64,000 bases of DNA from JBHJGM01 sp964405825 (lineage in GTDB: Bacteria > Verrucomicrobiota > Verrucomicrobiia > Opitutales > JBHJGM01): positions 1-64,000 of the forward strand of contig CAYOPI010000007.1 of NCBI GenBank assembly GCA_964405825.1, in the 5' to 3' direction. Under the pieces are notes generated by a model. It saw only the letters and a list, made by a program, of their open reading frames with translations, was not told where the DNA came from and did no database searches. Positions 23,201-31,421 of this stretch are shown piece by piece; within the stretch, counting starts at the first letter, position 1, and the number at the start of each line of letters is the position of its first letter. Position numbers and translations under genes: made by a program.

Positions 23201-23352
23201 CGGTGCTGGGCGTCATTCCGCTGCTCTCGGATGTCTTCTGGGTCGGGCTGGCGGCAACGGTCATGGCCGGGCTGAGCTTTGGCACGCTGCTGACGATGTT
23301 CCTGGTGCCGGTTTTTTACGCGACGTTCTTCAAGATCAAGGTCAAGCAATGA
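20260..23352 (+). CDS. RND-family efflux transporter (inner-membrane pump)
   Basis: 1030-residue proton-driven pump. It has an N-terminal helix, two large periplasmic domains and two blocks of membrane helices. The TM4 motif GMMVDNAIVVADGTY contains the conserved Asp for proton relay. It belongs to the hydrophobe/amphiphile group but is clearly different from the pump at 4735-7914. Its ATGA stop/start overlap with the outer-membrane factor gene at 23349 shows coupled expression. No regulator gene is adjacent. Substrate is unknown. Confidence 0.93.
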   Translation: MSLASAAVERSTVTWFCAGLVLVVGLVSFFSLGQLEDPEFAIKSAHIVTAYPGASAQEVEDEVTDPIETALQEIAEVDYIKSTSQDGLSTVKVEMRAEFWADALPQIFDSVRRKIRDVEGSLPDGAGRPMVNDEVGDVYGFVLALTSDGFSEREMEDYAELIRNRFLAIEGVSRVEYWGIRDERVYVDYRRSRLANLGLTESSIAQTLSVQGSIVDAGRVDIGSQRIRVQPTGGFDDPDDIANLVIRPELGDLLSMGAGGSLAASEIIRLEDVGTVRRGYVDPPSTRMRFNGRHCVGIAISNQPGVNIVNLGQRIDAELAAVIGDLPVGLELEKVHWQSDVVSEAVNGFLESFGQAVVIVLIVITAVMGWRMGIIIGTALVLTIAGSFILMAFFGIDLQRMSLGALVIALGMMVDNAIVVADGTYARIAKGMDRRKAAIEAGTQPAMPLLGATLIAVMAFYPIYASVEGAGEYCASLFTVVAISLLTSWVISVTVTPLQCIWMLKSPEEGEESKDPYGSGFYQGFKRLLLAAIRFRAITIGSMVALLVSSGVAFSFVTQLFFPDSSMQKFMMDFWAPEGQRLEVHDAQISEVEGLLVADDRVDSVTSFIGRGPPRFYLPVESESPNPSYGQLIVNVRDFREIDAIIADVNARSTELLPGSLVITRKYGVGPSNTYKFALRITGPTDADPDILRELAEEVRAVLKRSPLVAYSTTDWRQRTPIINPVFDQERGSFANVTRQDVAEVTKRTFDGSVVGVFRDGDKQIPIVLRNADEERQTFEGLNMLPVQPFLSDETIPMAQVIDNIDLKWEDPLIQRRNRLRTITVQANPIPGETLPSMMKTVQAEIEALEFPPGYTMEWGGETESSADSQASLIPGMIPAGIVVIVTLIALFNAYRPPLVILLTVPFAVIGVAYGLLLTGTAFGFVALLGAMSLCGMMIKNAIVLLDEINLLKSEGQEPLDATVNAALSRLRPVMLAAATTVLGVIPLLSDVFWVGLAATVMAGLSFGTLLTMFLVPVFYATFFKIKVKQ

Positions 23353-24821
23353 GGCAGGTTTGGAGGAAAGATCGGATGGCCGCGGCGGCAACGTCGCTGG
23401 CGGCGTTGCTGCTTGCGGGCTGCCTGACGGTGGGTCCCGACTACGAAGCGCCTCAGGTGGAAGTGCCCGATACGTGGCAGACGCCTTACGAGCGTCCGAT
23501 TGAGCAGGCGCGGGTCGACCTCATTCAGTGGTGGCGGCAGTTTGACGACCCGGTGCTCAACGAGCTGATTGACACCTGCGCGCTGAACAACCGGGACATT
23601 CTGACCGCGCTGGCGGCGATCGACGAGTCGCGGGCCTTGCTGGGTGCGGCCAAGGGCGATTACTTTCCGGGTGTTTCGGGTGAAGGGAGCCTCAGCCGGA
23701 ATCGCCTGAGCGAGGCCACCGTTCCAATCGTGCAGGGCCGCGACCGGGTGGATAACACGTTTTCGCTGGGCGGCAGTGCCTTTTGGGAGGTCGACGTTTT
23801 CGGGCGCATCCGGCGCAACGTTGAGTCGGCCCGGGCGGGGTTCGAGGCGAGCGAGGAGGACTTCCGCGACCTGCTGGTCATTCTCTACGCGGAGACCGCC
23901 ACGGCCTATTTTGAAGTGCGCGCCCTGGATGAGCGCCTGCGCCTGGCGCAGCAGAACGTGGAGTCGCAGGAGAAGACCCTGCAGATTACGCGCGACCGCG
24001 TGGACTCGGGCCTGGCCCCCGAACTGGACATTGCCCAGGCCGAGCTGAACCTGAACCGCACGCGCTCGTTCATTCCGCAGTTGCGTGAAGGACGGACCAT
24101 TGCAGTCAACGCGCTGAGCGTGCTGGTGGGCGCGTATGCGAGCGATGTCGAGGCGATGCTGCGGCCGCGGCCCCCGTCGCTGTTTGATGCCCGGCTGCTT
24201 TTCGTGACGCCGGTGGACGTGGTGCGGCAGCGCCCGGATGTGCGCCGGGCCGAGCGTGAACTGGCCGCGCAAACGGCCCAGATCGGCGTGGCCCAGTCGG
24301 AACTGTATCCGCGTTTTTCGCTGACGGGCACCTTCGCTTTCGAGTCCTTTGAGGCGAGCGATCTGTTTGAGGCCGACAGTCTGGCCTGGGGTTTCGGGCC
24401 GGCCTTCAGCTGGCGCATTTTCGAAGGCAACAGCCTGCGCCAGGTGGTGCGGGCGGAAGAAGCACGGACGCTGCAGGCGCTGTTGCAGTACGAGCAGACG
24501 GTCTTGCGGGCGGTTGAGGACGTGGAGAATTCGCTCTCGGGGGTGGTCAATGAGTCCATCCGCAAGGAGGACCTGGGCCGCAGCGTGACGGCGGCCGAAC
24601 GCGCCGTGAAGCTGGCCCAGGAACTTTACATCAACGGGCTGTCGGACTTCCGCAACGTGCTGGAAAACGAGCGTTCGCTCTTTGAGCAACAGGACGAACT
24701 CGCAACCAGCGAGGGCGTGCTTCGGCAGAACGTGGCCAGTTTTTACCGGGCGATTGGCGGGGGCGTGTACCGGCCCGACAGCCCCGAACTGACCGCCGAA
24801 AATCAGCCCCCGTCTCCCTGA
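23349..24821 (+). CDS. Outer-membrane efflux factor, NodT/OprM family lipoprotein
   Basis: 490-residue TolC-like channel. The signal ends in LLAGC, and the NodT-type start LTVGPDYEAPQVEVPDTW follows directly. Two internally similar helical halves (about 60-270 and 270-470) form the tunnel. LLFVTPVDVVRQRPDVRRAERELAA-type residues (near 285-305) are typical of the family. It is the last gene of the adaptor-pump-channel operon and could also serve the other RND pump, which lacks a channel gene. Confidence 0.93.
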   Translation: MRQVWRKDRMAAAATSLAALLLAGCLTVGPDYEAPQVEVPDTWQTPYERPIEQARVDLIQWWRQFDDPVLNELIDTCALNNRDILTALAAIDESRALLGAAKGDYFPGVSGEGSLSRNRLSEATVPIVQGRDRVDNTFSLGGSAFWEVDVFGRIRRNVESARAGFEASEEDFRDLLVILYAETATAYFEVRALDERLRLAQQNVESQEKTLQITRDRVDSGLAPELDIAQAELNLNRTRSFIPQLREGRTIAVNALSVLVGAYASDVEAMLRPRPPSLFDARLLFVTPVDVVRQRPDVRRAERELAAQTAQIGVAQSELYPRFSLTGTFAFESFEASDLFEADSLAWGFGPAFSWRIFEGNSLRQVVRAEEARTLQALLQYEQTVLRAVEDVENSLSGVVNESIRKEDLGRSVTAAERAVKLAQELYINGLSDFRNVLENERSLFEQQDELATSEGVLRQNVASFYRAIGGGVYRPDSPELTAENQPPSP

Positions 24822-24857
24822 AGCTTGCGTGACGGACCCGCTGGTCTCAGACGGAAT

Positions 24858-24935
24858 TGGTCGGGCTGAGAGGATTCGAACCTCCGACCCCTACACCCCC
24901 AGTGTAGTGCGCTAACCAGACTGCGCTACAGCCCG
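24858..24935 (-). tRNA. tRNA-Pro (anticodon GGG), CCA encoded
   Basis: On the minus strand a 78-nt cloverleaf can be folded. The acceptor arms are CGGGCTG and CAGCCCG with discriminator A and encoded CCA. The D-stem is GCGC/GCGC, the anticodon stem CTACA/TGTAG with loop CTGGGGG (anticodon GGG), and the T-arm GGAGG-TTCGAAT-CCTCT. It reads CCC/CCU proline codons. It lies between the outer-membrane factor gene and rlmN. Confidence 0.95.
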
Positions 24936-25001
24936 CCGTAAACTTTCAGGCAATCCCAGAGAGGCTGCGCTGTCAAAGCGATTCTCCGGCGGGGGACCGG
25001 C

Positions 25002-26120
25002 TCAGGCCACCGGTTCGGGAGCCGGCGGGGTCTCGTGATGAAGGCGGAGTTGCCCGCAGGCCGCATCGATGTCGTGGCCCTTCTCGCGGCGCAGGGTGGC
25101 GGACACGCGTTGCTCGCGCAGGACGTTGGCGAAGGTCTGCTGGCGCTTGAGGGAGGGGCGCTTCCACTCCAGCCCGGAGACGGTGTTGTAGGGGATGAGG
25201 TTGACGTGGGCGTGGAGGTCGCGGGCGATTCTGGCCAGGGCGCGGGCCTGCTCGAGGGAGTCGTTGATGTCTTCTATCAGAATGAACTCCAGGGTAAGCA
25301 TGCGCCCGTGTCTTTCGCTGAAGGCGCGGGCGGCCGGCAGCAACGCCTCCAGAGGCCAGCGGCGGTTGACCGGCATGATCTGCTCGCGGACCTCGTTGGT
25401 CGCGCCGTGCAGCGACAGGGCCAGGCGGAACCCGATGGGCTCCTCGGCCAGTTGGTAGATTTTCGGGACGACCCCGGAGGTGGAGATGGTGATGCGGCGT
25501 GCGCCAAAGCGCAGCCCCCAGTCGGCATTGACCAGGGTGAGCGCGTGCAGGAGGGCGTCGTAATTGGCCAGCGGCTCGCCCATGCCCATCACCACGATGT
25601 TGTCGAAAGAGGCCAGCTCGGCCCTGGCGCGGGGCGTGCGTGCGTCCTCCTGTGCGCAGACGGCCAGGAGCTGGGCGACGATTTCGCCGGCGGACAGGTC
25701 GCGCTTCCAGCCGGCCAGGCCCGAGGCGCAGAAGCGGCACCCGTAGGCGCAGCCAACCTGCGTGGAGATGCAGATGGTCTTGCGCGAACGCTCCTGGCCC
25801 ACCCCGTCCTGCGGGGCGCGGATGATGACCGTCTCGATCAGCGAGCCGTCGCGCAGTTGCAGCAGGAGCTTGTCGGTCACATCGCTGGAGCGCTTGTTGA
25901 GGACGAGGCGGACGGGCTCGAAGTCGAAGGTGTCGGCCAGCCAGTCACGCGTGTCGGATGAGAGCGAGGTCATCTCCCCGGCGGTGGCGACGCGCTTCTT
26001 GTAGAGCCACTCGAGGATCTGCTTCGCGCGGAAGGGCTTCTCCCCACGCTCGGCCAGGCGCGTCTGCAGGGACTGCGGGGTCTCGCCGGTGATGGGCGGC
26101 TTCTCGGGCGCGAACTTCAT
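25002..26120 (-). CDS. rlmN: Dual-specificity 23S rRNA/tRNA adenine-C2 methyltransferase RlmN
   Basis: Radical SAM enzyme of 372 residues that methylates C2 of A2503 in 23S rRNA and A37 in some tRNAs. The 4Fe-4S motif is C124-AYG-C128-RF-C131. Cys117 (KTICIST) and Cys355 (AACGQLR) fit the two non-cluster catalytic cysteines of the family. GMGEPLANYD and SLHGATNEVR are standard SAM-site motifs. ATG 26120 gives the normal length; frame upstream of it overlaps the isomerase gene and is not used. It follows the TIM-barrel gene by 13 bp. Confidence 0.95.
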   Translation of the reverse strand: MKFAPEKPPITGETPQSLQTRLAERGEKPFRAKQILEWLYKKRVATAGEMTSLSSDTRDWLADTFDFEPVRLVLNKRSSDVTDKLLLQLRDGSLIETVIIRAPQDGVGQERSRKTICISTQVGCAYGCRFCASGLAGWKRDLSAGEIVAQLLAVCAQEDARTPRARAELASFDNIVVMGMGEPLANYDALLHALTLVNADWGLRFGARRITISTSGVVPKIYQLAEEPIGFRLALSLHGATNEVREQIMPVNRRWPLEALLPAARAFSERHGRMLTLEFILIEDINDSLEQARALARIARDLHAHVNLIPYNTVSGLEWKRPSLKRQQTFANVLREQRVSATLRREKGHDIDAACGQLRLHHETPPAPEPVA

Positions 26121-26133
26121 GGTTGGGGAGGTG

Positions 26134-26937
26134 CTACGCGATCCCCAGCTCCTTTTCAAACGCGGCCATGGCCTGGCGGTCGTGCACCAGCTGGGCCTCG
26201 TCGCCGAACTTGATCCACTCGCCCGAGAGGATGCCGTGGTATCCGCTGGAGTGGAGCAGTTGCAGGATCTCGCGGTGGTCGAGTTCGCCTTCGCCGATTT
26301 TGCGGAACTCCAGCTCGTCGGGGTTGCGCATGGCATCGTGGAAATGCACGTGGCGTATCCAGGGTTTCAATACGGTAAAGGCGGTCCGCAGGGAATAGCC
26401 AAAGATGCGTGCCGGGTGCATCACGTCCCAGTTCACGGCGATGTTGGGGTGGTCGGCCAGGGTCATGACCGCGGCAACGTGGGCGGCGTCGCACCAGGCG
26501 TCGTGGGTTTCCAGAGCCAGGATGACGTTGCGGTCGGCAGCCTGGGCAGCGAGCGATTTGAGATGCCCGGCGACGGTATCGATGGCCTCGCCGCGGGAGA
26601 CGCCCTCGCCCAGCTCGCCCCCAAAGACGCGGACCACCGGGCAGCCCAGATCGCCGGCCAGGTCGATGGTCTGCCGGGACTCCTCCAGCCAGCGATCGAC
26701 TTCTGCGGGATTGGCAAAGCGCGCGGAGATGGCGATGCAGCCGCATTGAATGCCGGCGTCGTCGAACTGCTGCCGGACTGCGGTGCGTTCGTCGGCCGAG
26801 AGGCTGACTTCGACACCGTGGGCGTGGTTGCCCCCGGCGCGAATCTCGACGCTGTCGTAGCCCGTGCGCCGGGCCAGGGCGAGCACGGCGGCCAGGGGCG
26901 CCTGCGCGCAGGAGAAGGTCATGAAGGCGTATTTCAT
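26134..26937 (-). CDS. Sugar phosphate isomerase/epimerase (xylose isomerase-like TIM barrel)
   Basis: 267 residues of the AP-endonuclease-2/IolE-like TIM-barrel family. Metal-ligand candidates appear in order: Glu in LALETHD, Asp in VNWDVMH, His in RHVHFHD and Glu in LSGEW. Such proteins commonly sit with Gfo/Idh/MocA oxidoreductases, as here, acting on sugars, inositols or keto-sugar intermediates. It lies 44 bp after the oxidoreductase gene and 13 bp before rlmN on the same strand, so the three may be co-transcribed. The exact substrate cannot be assigned. Confidence 0.82.
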   Translation of the reverse strand: MKYAFMTFSCAQAPLAAVLALARRTGYDSVEIRAGGNHAHGVEVSLSADERTAVRQQFDDAGIQCGCIAISARFANPAEVDRWLEESRQTIDLAGDLGCPVVRVFGGELGEGVSRGEAIDTVAGHLKSLAAQAADRNVILALETHDAWCDAAHVAAVMTLADHPNIAVNWDVMHPARIFGYSLRTAFTVLKPWIRHVHFHDAMRNPDELEFRKIGEGELDHREILQLLHSSGYHGILSGEWIKFGDEAQLVHDRQAMAAFEKELGIA

Positions 26938-26981
26938 CAGAGGCGGGCGATGGGGTTGATCGTTTGGTTGGCGGAAAAAAG

Positions 26982-28055
26982 TCAGACGCTCTCGCTGCGA
27001 CCGGAGGCGGCCGAGCGGTAGAGCGCGTCGGTGATGCGGGTGATGGTGAGGGCGTTCTCCAGGGTCGTCAGCGGCGGGCGGCCCTGCTGGATGGCCTCGG
27101 CAAAGTCGCCGATGGGCCCCGGGTCGTGGTTGTCTTCCTGGCTCTCGGGTTCGTGGTGGAGGACGCTCGTTTGCACGCCCTGCGCGGGGTCGATGTGGTC
27201 GTGGTAGACGGGGTCCTGCGGGTTGAGCATGCCCATGCCGGGGTTGCTCGAGGTCAGCCGGACGCTGCCACGCTCACCGGTGACGGCCCAGGTGTTTTCC
27301 ATGACCGCCGGGACGCGCTCGCCGCGCTCGAAGTGCAGGAGGGCGCCGCCCTTGAAGCGAACGCTGCCAACGGCGTGGGTCTCGGCGTCCGAGCCGGGTG
27401 CCTGGTGTGCCTGCAGCTCAGGCGGCATCAGAAACTGCGCGCCAAAGGCGGTCTCGGGCTCCAGCGACCAGTCCGCCAGACCCAGCAGGAAATCCAGGTC
27501 GTAGACGCCCCAGTTGACGAGGATGCCGCCGCCGTTGAGCGCGCGCTTCAGTCGCCAGACGGGTGGCGGGTTGCCGGGCGGGGGACCGGCTGGAACGGAC
27601 GCGCGGCAGTGCAGGAGCCGCAGCGTGCCCAGTGCGCCCGAGGCGATGAGTTTGCGAGCAGCCCGGGTGGTGGAGAGGGTGTGCGGCCGGCAGGAGCAGC
27701 AACCGCCCACGCGGTCGCCCTGCAGGGCCATGATGGATTCCAGTTCGGCGGCGCACATCGCCGCGGGCTTCTCAATGAGCACGTGCTTGCCGGCGCGAAA
27801 GGCGGCCTTGGCCAGCTCGGTGCGGATGTGAGTGGGCAGGGCGAGGATGACGGCGTCGATGCCGGGGTCATCAAAGAGTTCCTGGGCATTGGTGGTTGAA
27901 CGCGGTACGTCGAACTGCGCGGCAGCACTCCGGGCGGCTTCGGCGTTCACGTCGGCAACCGCAGTCAGGTGCACCTGCGGTGCCTTCGCGCCTGCCTTCA
28001 GGTGCATCTTGCCGATTACGCCGCAGCCGACGACGGCAAAGGAGACGGGTTGCAT
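26982..28055 (-). CDS. Gfo/Idh/MocA family NAD(P)-dependent oxidoreductase
   Basis: 357 residues. An N-terminal Rossmann domain (FAVVGCGVIGKMHL) is followed by the catalytic Lys motif GKHVLIEKP and the C-terminal beta-sheet domain with NWGVYDLDFLL. The protein probably oxidises or reduces a sugar or cyclitol hydroxyl. It is the first gene of a minus-strand group with the TIM-barrel isomerase and diverges from a second, atypical family member at 28181. The intact EKP motif contrasts with that neighbour. Confidence 0.87.
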   Translation of the reverse strand: MQPVSFAVVGCGVIGKMHLKAGAKAPQVHLTAVADVNAEAARSAAAQFDVPRSTTNAQELFDDPGIDAVILALPTHIRTELAKAAFRAGKHVLIEKPAAMCAAELESIMALQGDRVGGCCSCRPHTLSTTRAARKLIASGALGTLRLLHCRASVPAGPPPGNPPPVWRLKRALNGGGILVNWGVYDLDFLLGLADWSLEPETAFGAQFLMPPELQAHQAPGSDAETHAVGSVRFKGGALLHFERGERVPAVMENTWAVTGERGSVRLTSSNPGMGMLNPQDPVYHDHIDPAQGVQTSVLHHEPESQEDNHDPGPIGDFAEAIQQGRPPLTTLENALTITRITDALYRSAASGRSESV

Positions 28056-28180
28056 GCCCCTGAACGTGGCGATGCGGACGGGTGCTTGGCAAATAAAACC
28101 ATGAGGGCGGGCACTCCGGAGTTGTCGCCCGCGGCTGATTGGGGGAGGCTCGCAGGCGTTGTTTGGAGGTTACCCCGCCT

Positions 28181-29305
28181 ATGCCAAAGAAGATCAACGT
28201 TGCGATCACCGGCCTTGGATTCGGTGCCGAATTCATCCCCATCTACCAGGCCCACCCGCGCGTGAATCTCGTGGCAGTCTGTCAGCGCAACAAGCGCAAG
28301 CTCAAGGCGATTCAGGAGGCCTTTGGCATCGAGAAGGCCTATGCTGACTACGATGCGATGCTCAAGGATCCGGAGATCCAGGCCGTCCATATCAACACGC
28401 CGATCCCCGACCACGCCGTGCAGAGCATCGCTGCGCTAAAGGCCGGCAAGCACGTGGCCTGCACGGTGCCGATGGCCACCTCAATCGACGATTGCCGGCG
28501 GATCGTGAAGCTCTCGCAGAGTACCGGCCTGAAGTACATGATGATGGAAACGGTCGTGTACTCGCGCGAGTATCTTTACGTGAAGAAGCTGCTGGACGAG
28601 GGGAAGCTGGGGAAGCTGCAGTTTCTGCAGGCCAGCCATCAGCAGGACATGGACGGGTGGCCGGACTACTGGCCGGGCCTGCCGCCGATGTGGTACGCCA
28701 CCCACTGCGTCGGGCCGATGCTGGCGCTGGCCGAGGCCCCGGCGGAATACGTCAGTTGCTTCGGCTCGGGCACGATTCGCAAGGAGCTGGTCAAGCACTA
28801 CGGCTCGTCCTTCGCGGTGGAGACCGCGCACCTCAAGCTGAAGGGCACGGACCTGACCGCGCGCATCATCCGCTCGCTTTTTGACACCGCCCGCCAGTAC
28901 CGCGAAAGCATCGACGTGTACGGCTCGAAGCAGTCGTTTGAGTGGACGCTGATCGAGCATGAGCCCCATGTGCTGCACACCGCGAAGCGGCCCGAGCCGA
29001 AGATCCCGCGCAAGGTGACCGTGCCGGATTTCGCGACGCGCCTGCCCAAGGCGATCCGCCCCTTCACCACCAAGGGCGTCTACGATCTGGGCAAGAAGAC
29101 GCATCTGAGTTTCACGCAGGGGGCGGGCCACGGGGGCTCGCACCCGCACCTCGCGCACGAGTTTGTGGTGGCGCTGCTGGAAGGCCGCGACCCGTATCCC
29201 AACGCGGTTGAGTCGGCCAACTGGACCTGCGTGGGGCTGTGTGCGCATCAGTCGGCCGAGAAGGGCGGGGCGATCGTGCGCCTGCCGGCTTTCACCCTGA
29301 ACTGA
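28181..29305 (+). CDS. Gfo/Idh/MocA family oxidoreductase with altered EKP motif
   Basis: 374 residues. The Rossmann start is INVAITGLGFGAEFIPIY. Where the family normally has E-K-P after GKHV, this protein has GKHVACTVPMATS, so the usual catalytic Lys is missing. A long C-terminal domain holds HCVGPMLALAEAP and GAGHGGSHPHLAHEF, giving possible His ligands or acid/base groups. ATG 28181 with GGAGG upstream (28164-28168) is the start; an in-frame TTG at 28139 is less likely. It is followed after 9 bp by a secreted jelly-roll protein gene, hinting at use of an extracellular or periplasmic glycoside. Confidence 0.85.
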   Translation: MPKKINVAITGLGFGAEFIPIYQAHPRVNLVAVCQRNKRKLKAIQEAFGIEKAYADYDAMLKDPEIQAVHINTPIPDHAVQSIAALKAGKHVACTVPMATSIDDCRRIVKLSQSTGLKYMMMETVVYSREYLYVKKLLDEGKLGKLQFLQASHQQDMDGWPDYWPGLPPMWYATHCVGPMLALAEAPAEYVSCFGSGTIRKELVKHYGSSFAVETAHLKLKGTDLTARIIRSLFDTARQYRESIDVYGSKQSFEWTLIEHEPHVLHTAKRPEPKIPRKVTVPDFATRLPKAIRPFTTKGVYDLGKKTHLSFTQGAGHGGSHPHLAHEFVVALLEGRDPYPNAVESANWTCVGLCAHQSAEKGGAIVRLPAFTLN

Positions 29306-29314
29306 GGACGAACC

Positions 29315-30100
29315 ATGCAAACGAAATCTGTTGCGACGTTGCTGCTGCTGACGGCCACCGCTGTCTGTGCCGGGGAGACCGAGGTGGTCGAACGCGTCAT
29401 CTTCGAGGACGACTTTGACACGACCGAGTCCTATCACGAGGAGCGCACGCTTAACGCGACCTTCAAGGAGTACGTCGACAACGCCCTCTACGACGGGCAC
29501 CTGCTCAAGAAGTGGCGGCTGAACTGGGACTACAGCTACGAGGGCCGCTGGACGCAGGCCTTCTGGGTGCGCCATCCGAGCGAGGGCTACATGATCCAGG
29601 GCGGGCGCTCGGCCTGCAACGAAGGTCAGAACTACCGCATTGTAGCCGATGTGGAGATTCCCGCCGACGTCGCCGCCTACTCCATTCGCTTTCGTCAGAT
29701 GAAGCGGGACAACGATCCCCTGCATTATCTGCTCGGCGCGGACGCCGACGGTGCGGGCGGAGTGGACTTCGGCTTCATGAACCAGCTCCCGCAGTCAGAC
29801 GTGACGACGACCGATCTGTACACGCGCGGGGTGCTTTTTGGCGATCACATCGTGCACCGCGACCGGGTCCGCATGCACGTGTGGGTCGACGTGGAGATTC
29901 ACGTGGACGTTGCGTCGAGGATGGTGCGCTGGACGATGGACGGCCATCTGATCGGTGAGGCCTGGGCACGCAACCTCGAGCCCGGCGGCTACTTCGGCAT
30001 GTACATGTGCTGGGACCGCGACAGCCGCTTCGACGACTTCAGGATCACGGTGGTCGACCCCGCTCCGGGCGCAGCGACTTCGGCGGCAGTCCAGCGGTGA
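29315..30100 (+). CDS. Secreted concanavalin-like (jelly-roll) protein
   Basis: 261 residues with a signal peptide (LLLLTATAVCA). The body is rich in beta-strand residues and Trp/Tyr. It has FEDDFDTTESYHEE near the start and YFGMYMCWDRDSRFDDFRIT at the end, as in LamG/DUF1080-like glycan-binding or hydrolytic domains. I see no certain catalytic pair, so it may bind or cleave sugars. It lies 9 bp after the atypical Gfo/Idh/MocA gene, probably in the same operon. Confidence 0.68.
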   Translation: MQTKSVATLLLLTATAVCAGETEVVERVIFEDDFDTTESYHEERTLNATFKEYVDNALYDGHLLKKWRLNWDYSYEGRWTQAFWVRHPSEGYMIQGGRSACNEGQNYRIVADVEIPADVAAYSIRFRQMKRDNDPLHYLLGADADGAGGVDFGFMNQLPQSDVTTTDLYTRGVLFGDHIVHRDRVRMHVWVDVEIHVDVASRMVRWTMDGHLIGEAWARNLEPGGYFGMYMCWDRDSRFDDFRITVVDPAPGAATSAAVQR

Positions 30101-30103
30101 CGC

Positions 30104-31411
30104 CTACGGGGCCGGAGGCTCGCCCGGACCATCCTGGCCAAGTTTGGCTTCGACGCCCGGCAGGTGCAGCGTCTGGGTCGGGAAGGCGAACTCGATACCG
30201 GCCTCGTTGAACCTGCGCAGGAGAGCCGTGTTGAAATCGTCGGCGTGCTGCATGAAGTCCCAGTACTTGGGCGGGTGGAACCAGTAGATGACGAAGATGT
30301 TCAGCGAGGCCGCGTTGAAGTCGTTGAAGTAGACGCGCGGGAGCATGTCGCCCTCGTTGACCTCGGGCTGCTTGAGCAGGTCGAGGATGATCTGCTTGCC
30401 CTCCTCGATTTTCTCGGGGGGCGTGTCGTAGGTGACGGTGACGTTGAGGATGCGGCGAATGAAGGGGCGCTTGGCTACGTTGTGGATGGCCTCGTTGGCC
30501 AGGATGCCGTTGGGCACGGTGACCAGGTGGCCGTCCAGGCGGCGGATGCGCGTGGAGCGTACGCCGACCTCCTCGATGGTGCCGTCGTGGTCGCCAAAGA
30601 TGATCCGGTCGCCCATCTCGAACGGGCGGTCGGTGAAGAGCATGATCGAGCCGAAGAAATTCTTCAGCATGTCCTGCGCGGCGAAGGCCAGGGCGAGGCC
30701 GCCGATCCCCAGACCGGCGATGATGCTCGTCAGGCTCTTGTCGCTGACGGCTTCGATCACGTTGAGCAGACCCAGGATGATGATGGCCGCGCGCAGGCTT
30801 GAACGCACCAGCGGCACCAGCATCTTGCCAAAGCCCGACTCGGAATCCTCGGCCTTGCGGCGCAGCAGTTCCACCGGCACCTCGACCAGGCGAAAGGCCA
30901 GCAGCGCCACCGCGACGATCAGCAGCACCTCGACGATGCTGTCGTAGAAGCTCTCAACCGTTGGCGTGAAAGAAAGAAAGATACCGCCGATGCGCAGGCC
31001 CAGCACCAGCCCGAAGAGCACCAGGCTGTGCCCCAGGGCAGCGAAGGCCATCTGCCGCACCGAGCGCTCGCTGATGTCGATTTTGCCGGCCAGACGCGAG
31101 AGCACCATCCCGACGAACTTGGCCAGGACCATTCCCCCGAGAATGCACCCGAACAGCGCCAGGAACTGCCAGAGATCATTGCGCTTGGTCACGACCTCGA
31201 GGATCTCCTCGCCAAGATGGGCGGCCTGTTCGCTGAAGGTTTCCTCGGGCACTTCGGCGGTGGAGACGTCAGCGGTGGCGTCGGCTTGGGCGTCGCTGGC
31301 GGCCATCGCGCCGGGCGAAGTGAGGTCCTGTCCGTTGGCGAAAGCTGCCGCGAACGCCCATAACCAGGCGACGGCGAGCAGACAACGAAGGCGGCGCGGG
31401 AAAACGATCAT
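30104..31411 (-). CDS. Small-conductance mechanosensitive channel (MscS family)
   Basis: 435 residues. The signal peptide or first helix is followed by an Ala/Asp/Thr-rich periplasmic stretch, then four or five membrane segments. The pore helix and vestibule are recognisable: IIAGLGIGGLALAFAAQD, then LKNFFGSIMLFTDRPFEMGD and RSTRIRRLDGHLVTVPNG. The family opens under membrane tension to release osmolytes. It starts 10 bp after the coaC stop, so it is probably co-transcribed with it. It ends convergently, 3 bp from the jelly-roll protein gene. Confidence 0.92.
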   Translation of the reverse strand: MIVFPRRLRCLLAVAWLWAFAAAFANGQDLTSPGAMAASDAQADATADVSTAEVPEETFSEQAAHLGEEILEVVTKRNDLWQFLALFGCILGGMVLAKFVGMVLSRLAGKIDISERSVRQMAFAALGHSLVLFGLVLGLRIGGIFLSFTPTVESFYDSIVEVLLIVAVALLAFRLVEVPVELLRRKAEDSESGFGKMLVPLVRSSLRAAIIILGLLNVIEAVSDKSLTSIIAGLGIGGLALAFAAQDMLKNFFGSIMLFTDRPFEMGDRIIFGDHDGTIEEVGVRSTRIRRLDGHLVTVPNGILANEAIHNVAKRPFIRRILNVTVTYDTPPEKIEEGKQIILDLLKQPEVNEGDMLPRVYFNDFNAASLNIFVIYWFHPPKYWDFMQHADDFNTALLRRFNEAGIEFAFPTQTLHLPGVEAKLGQDGPGEPPAP

Positions 31412-31421
31412 GGCGGTCGCG

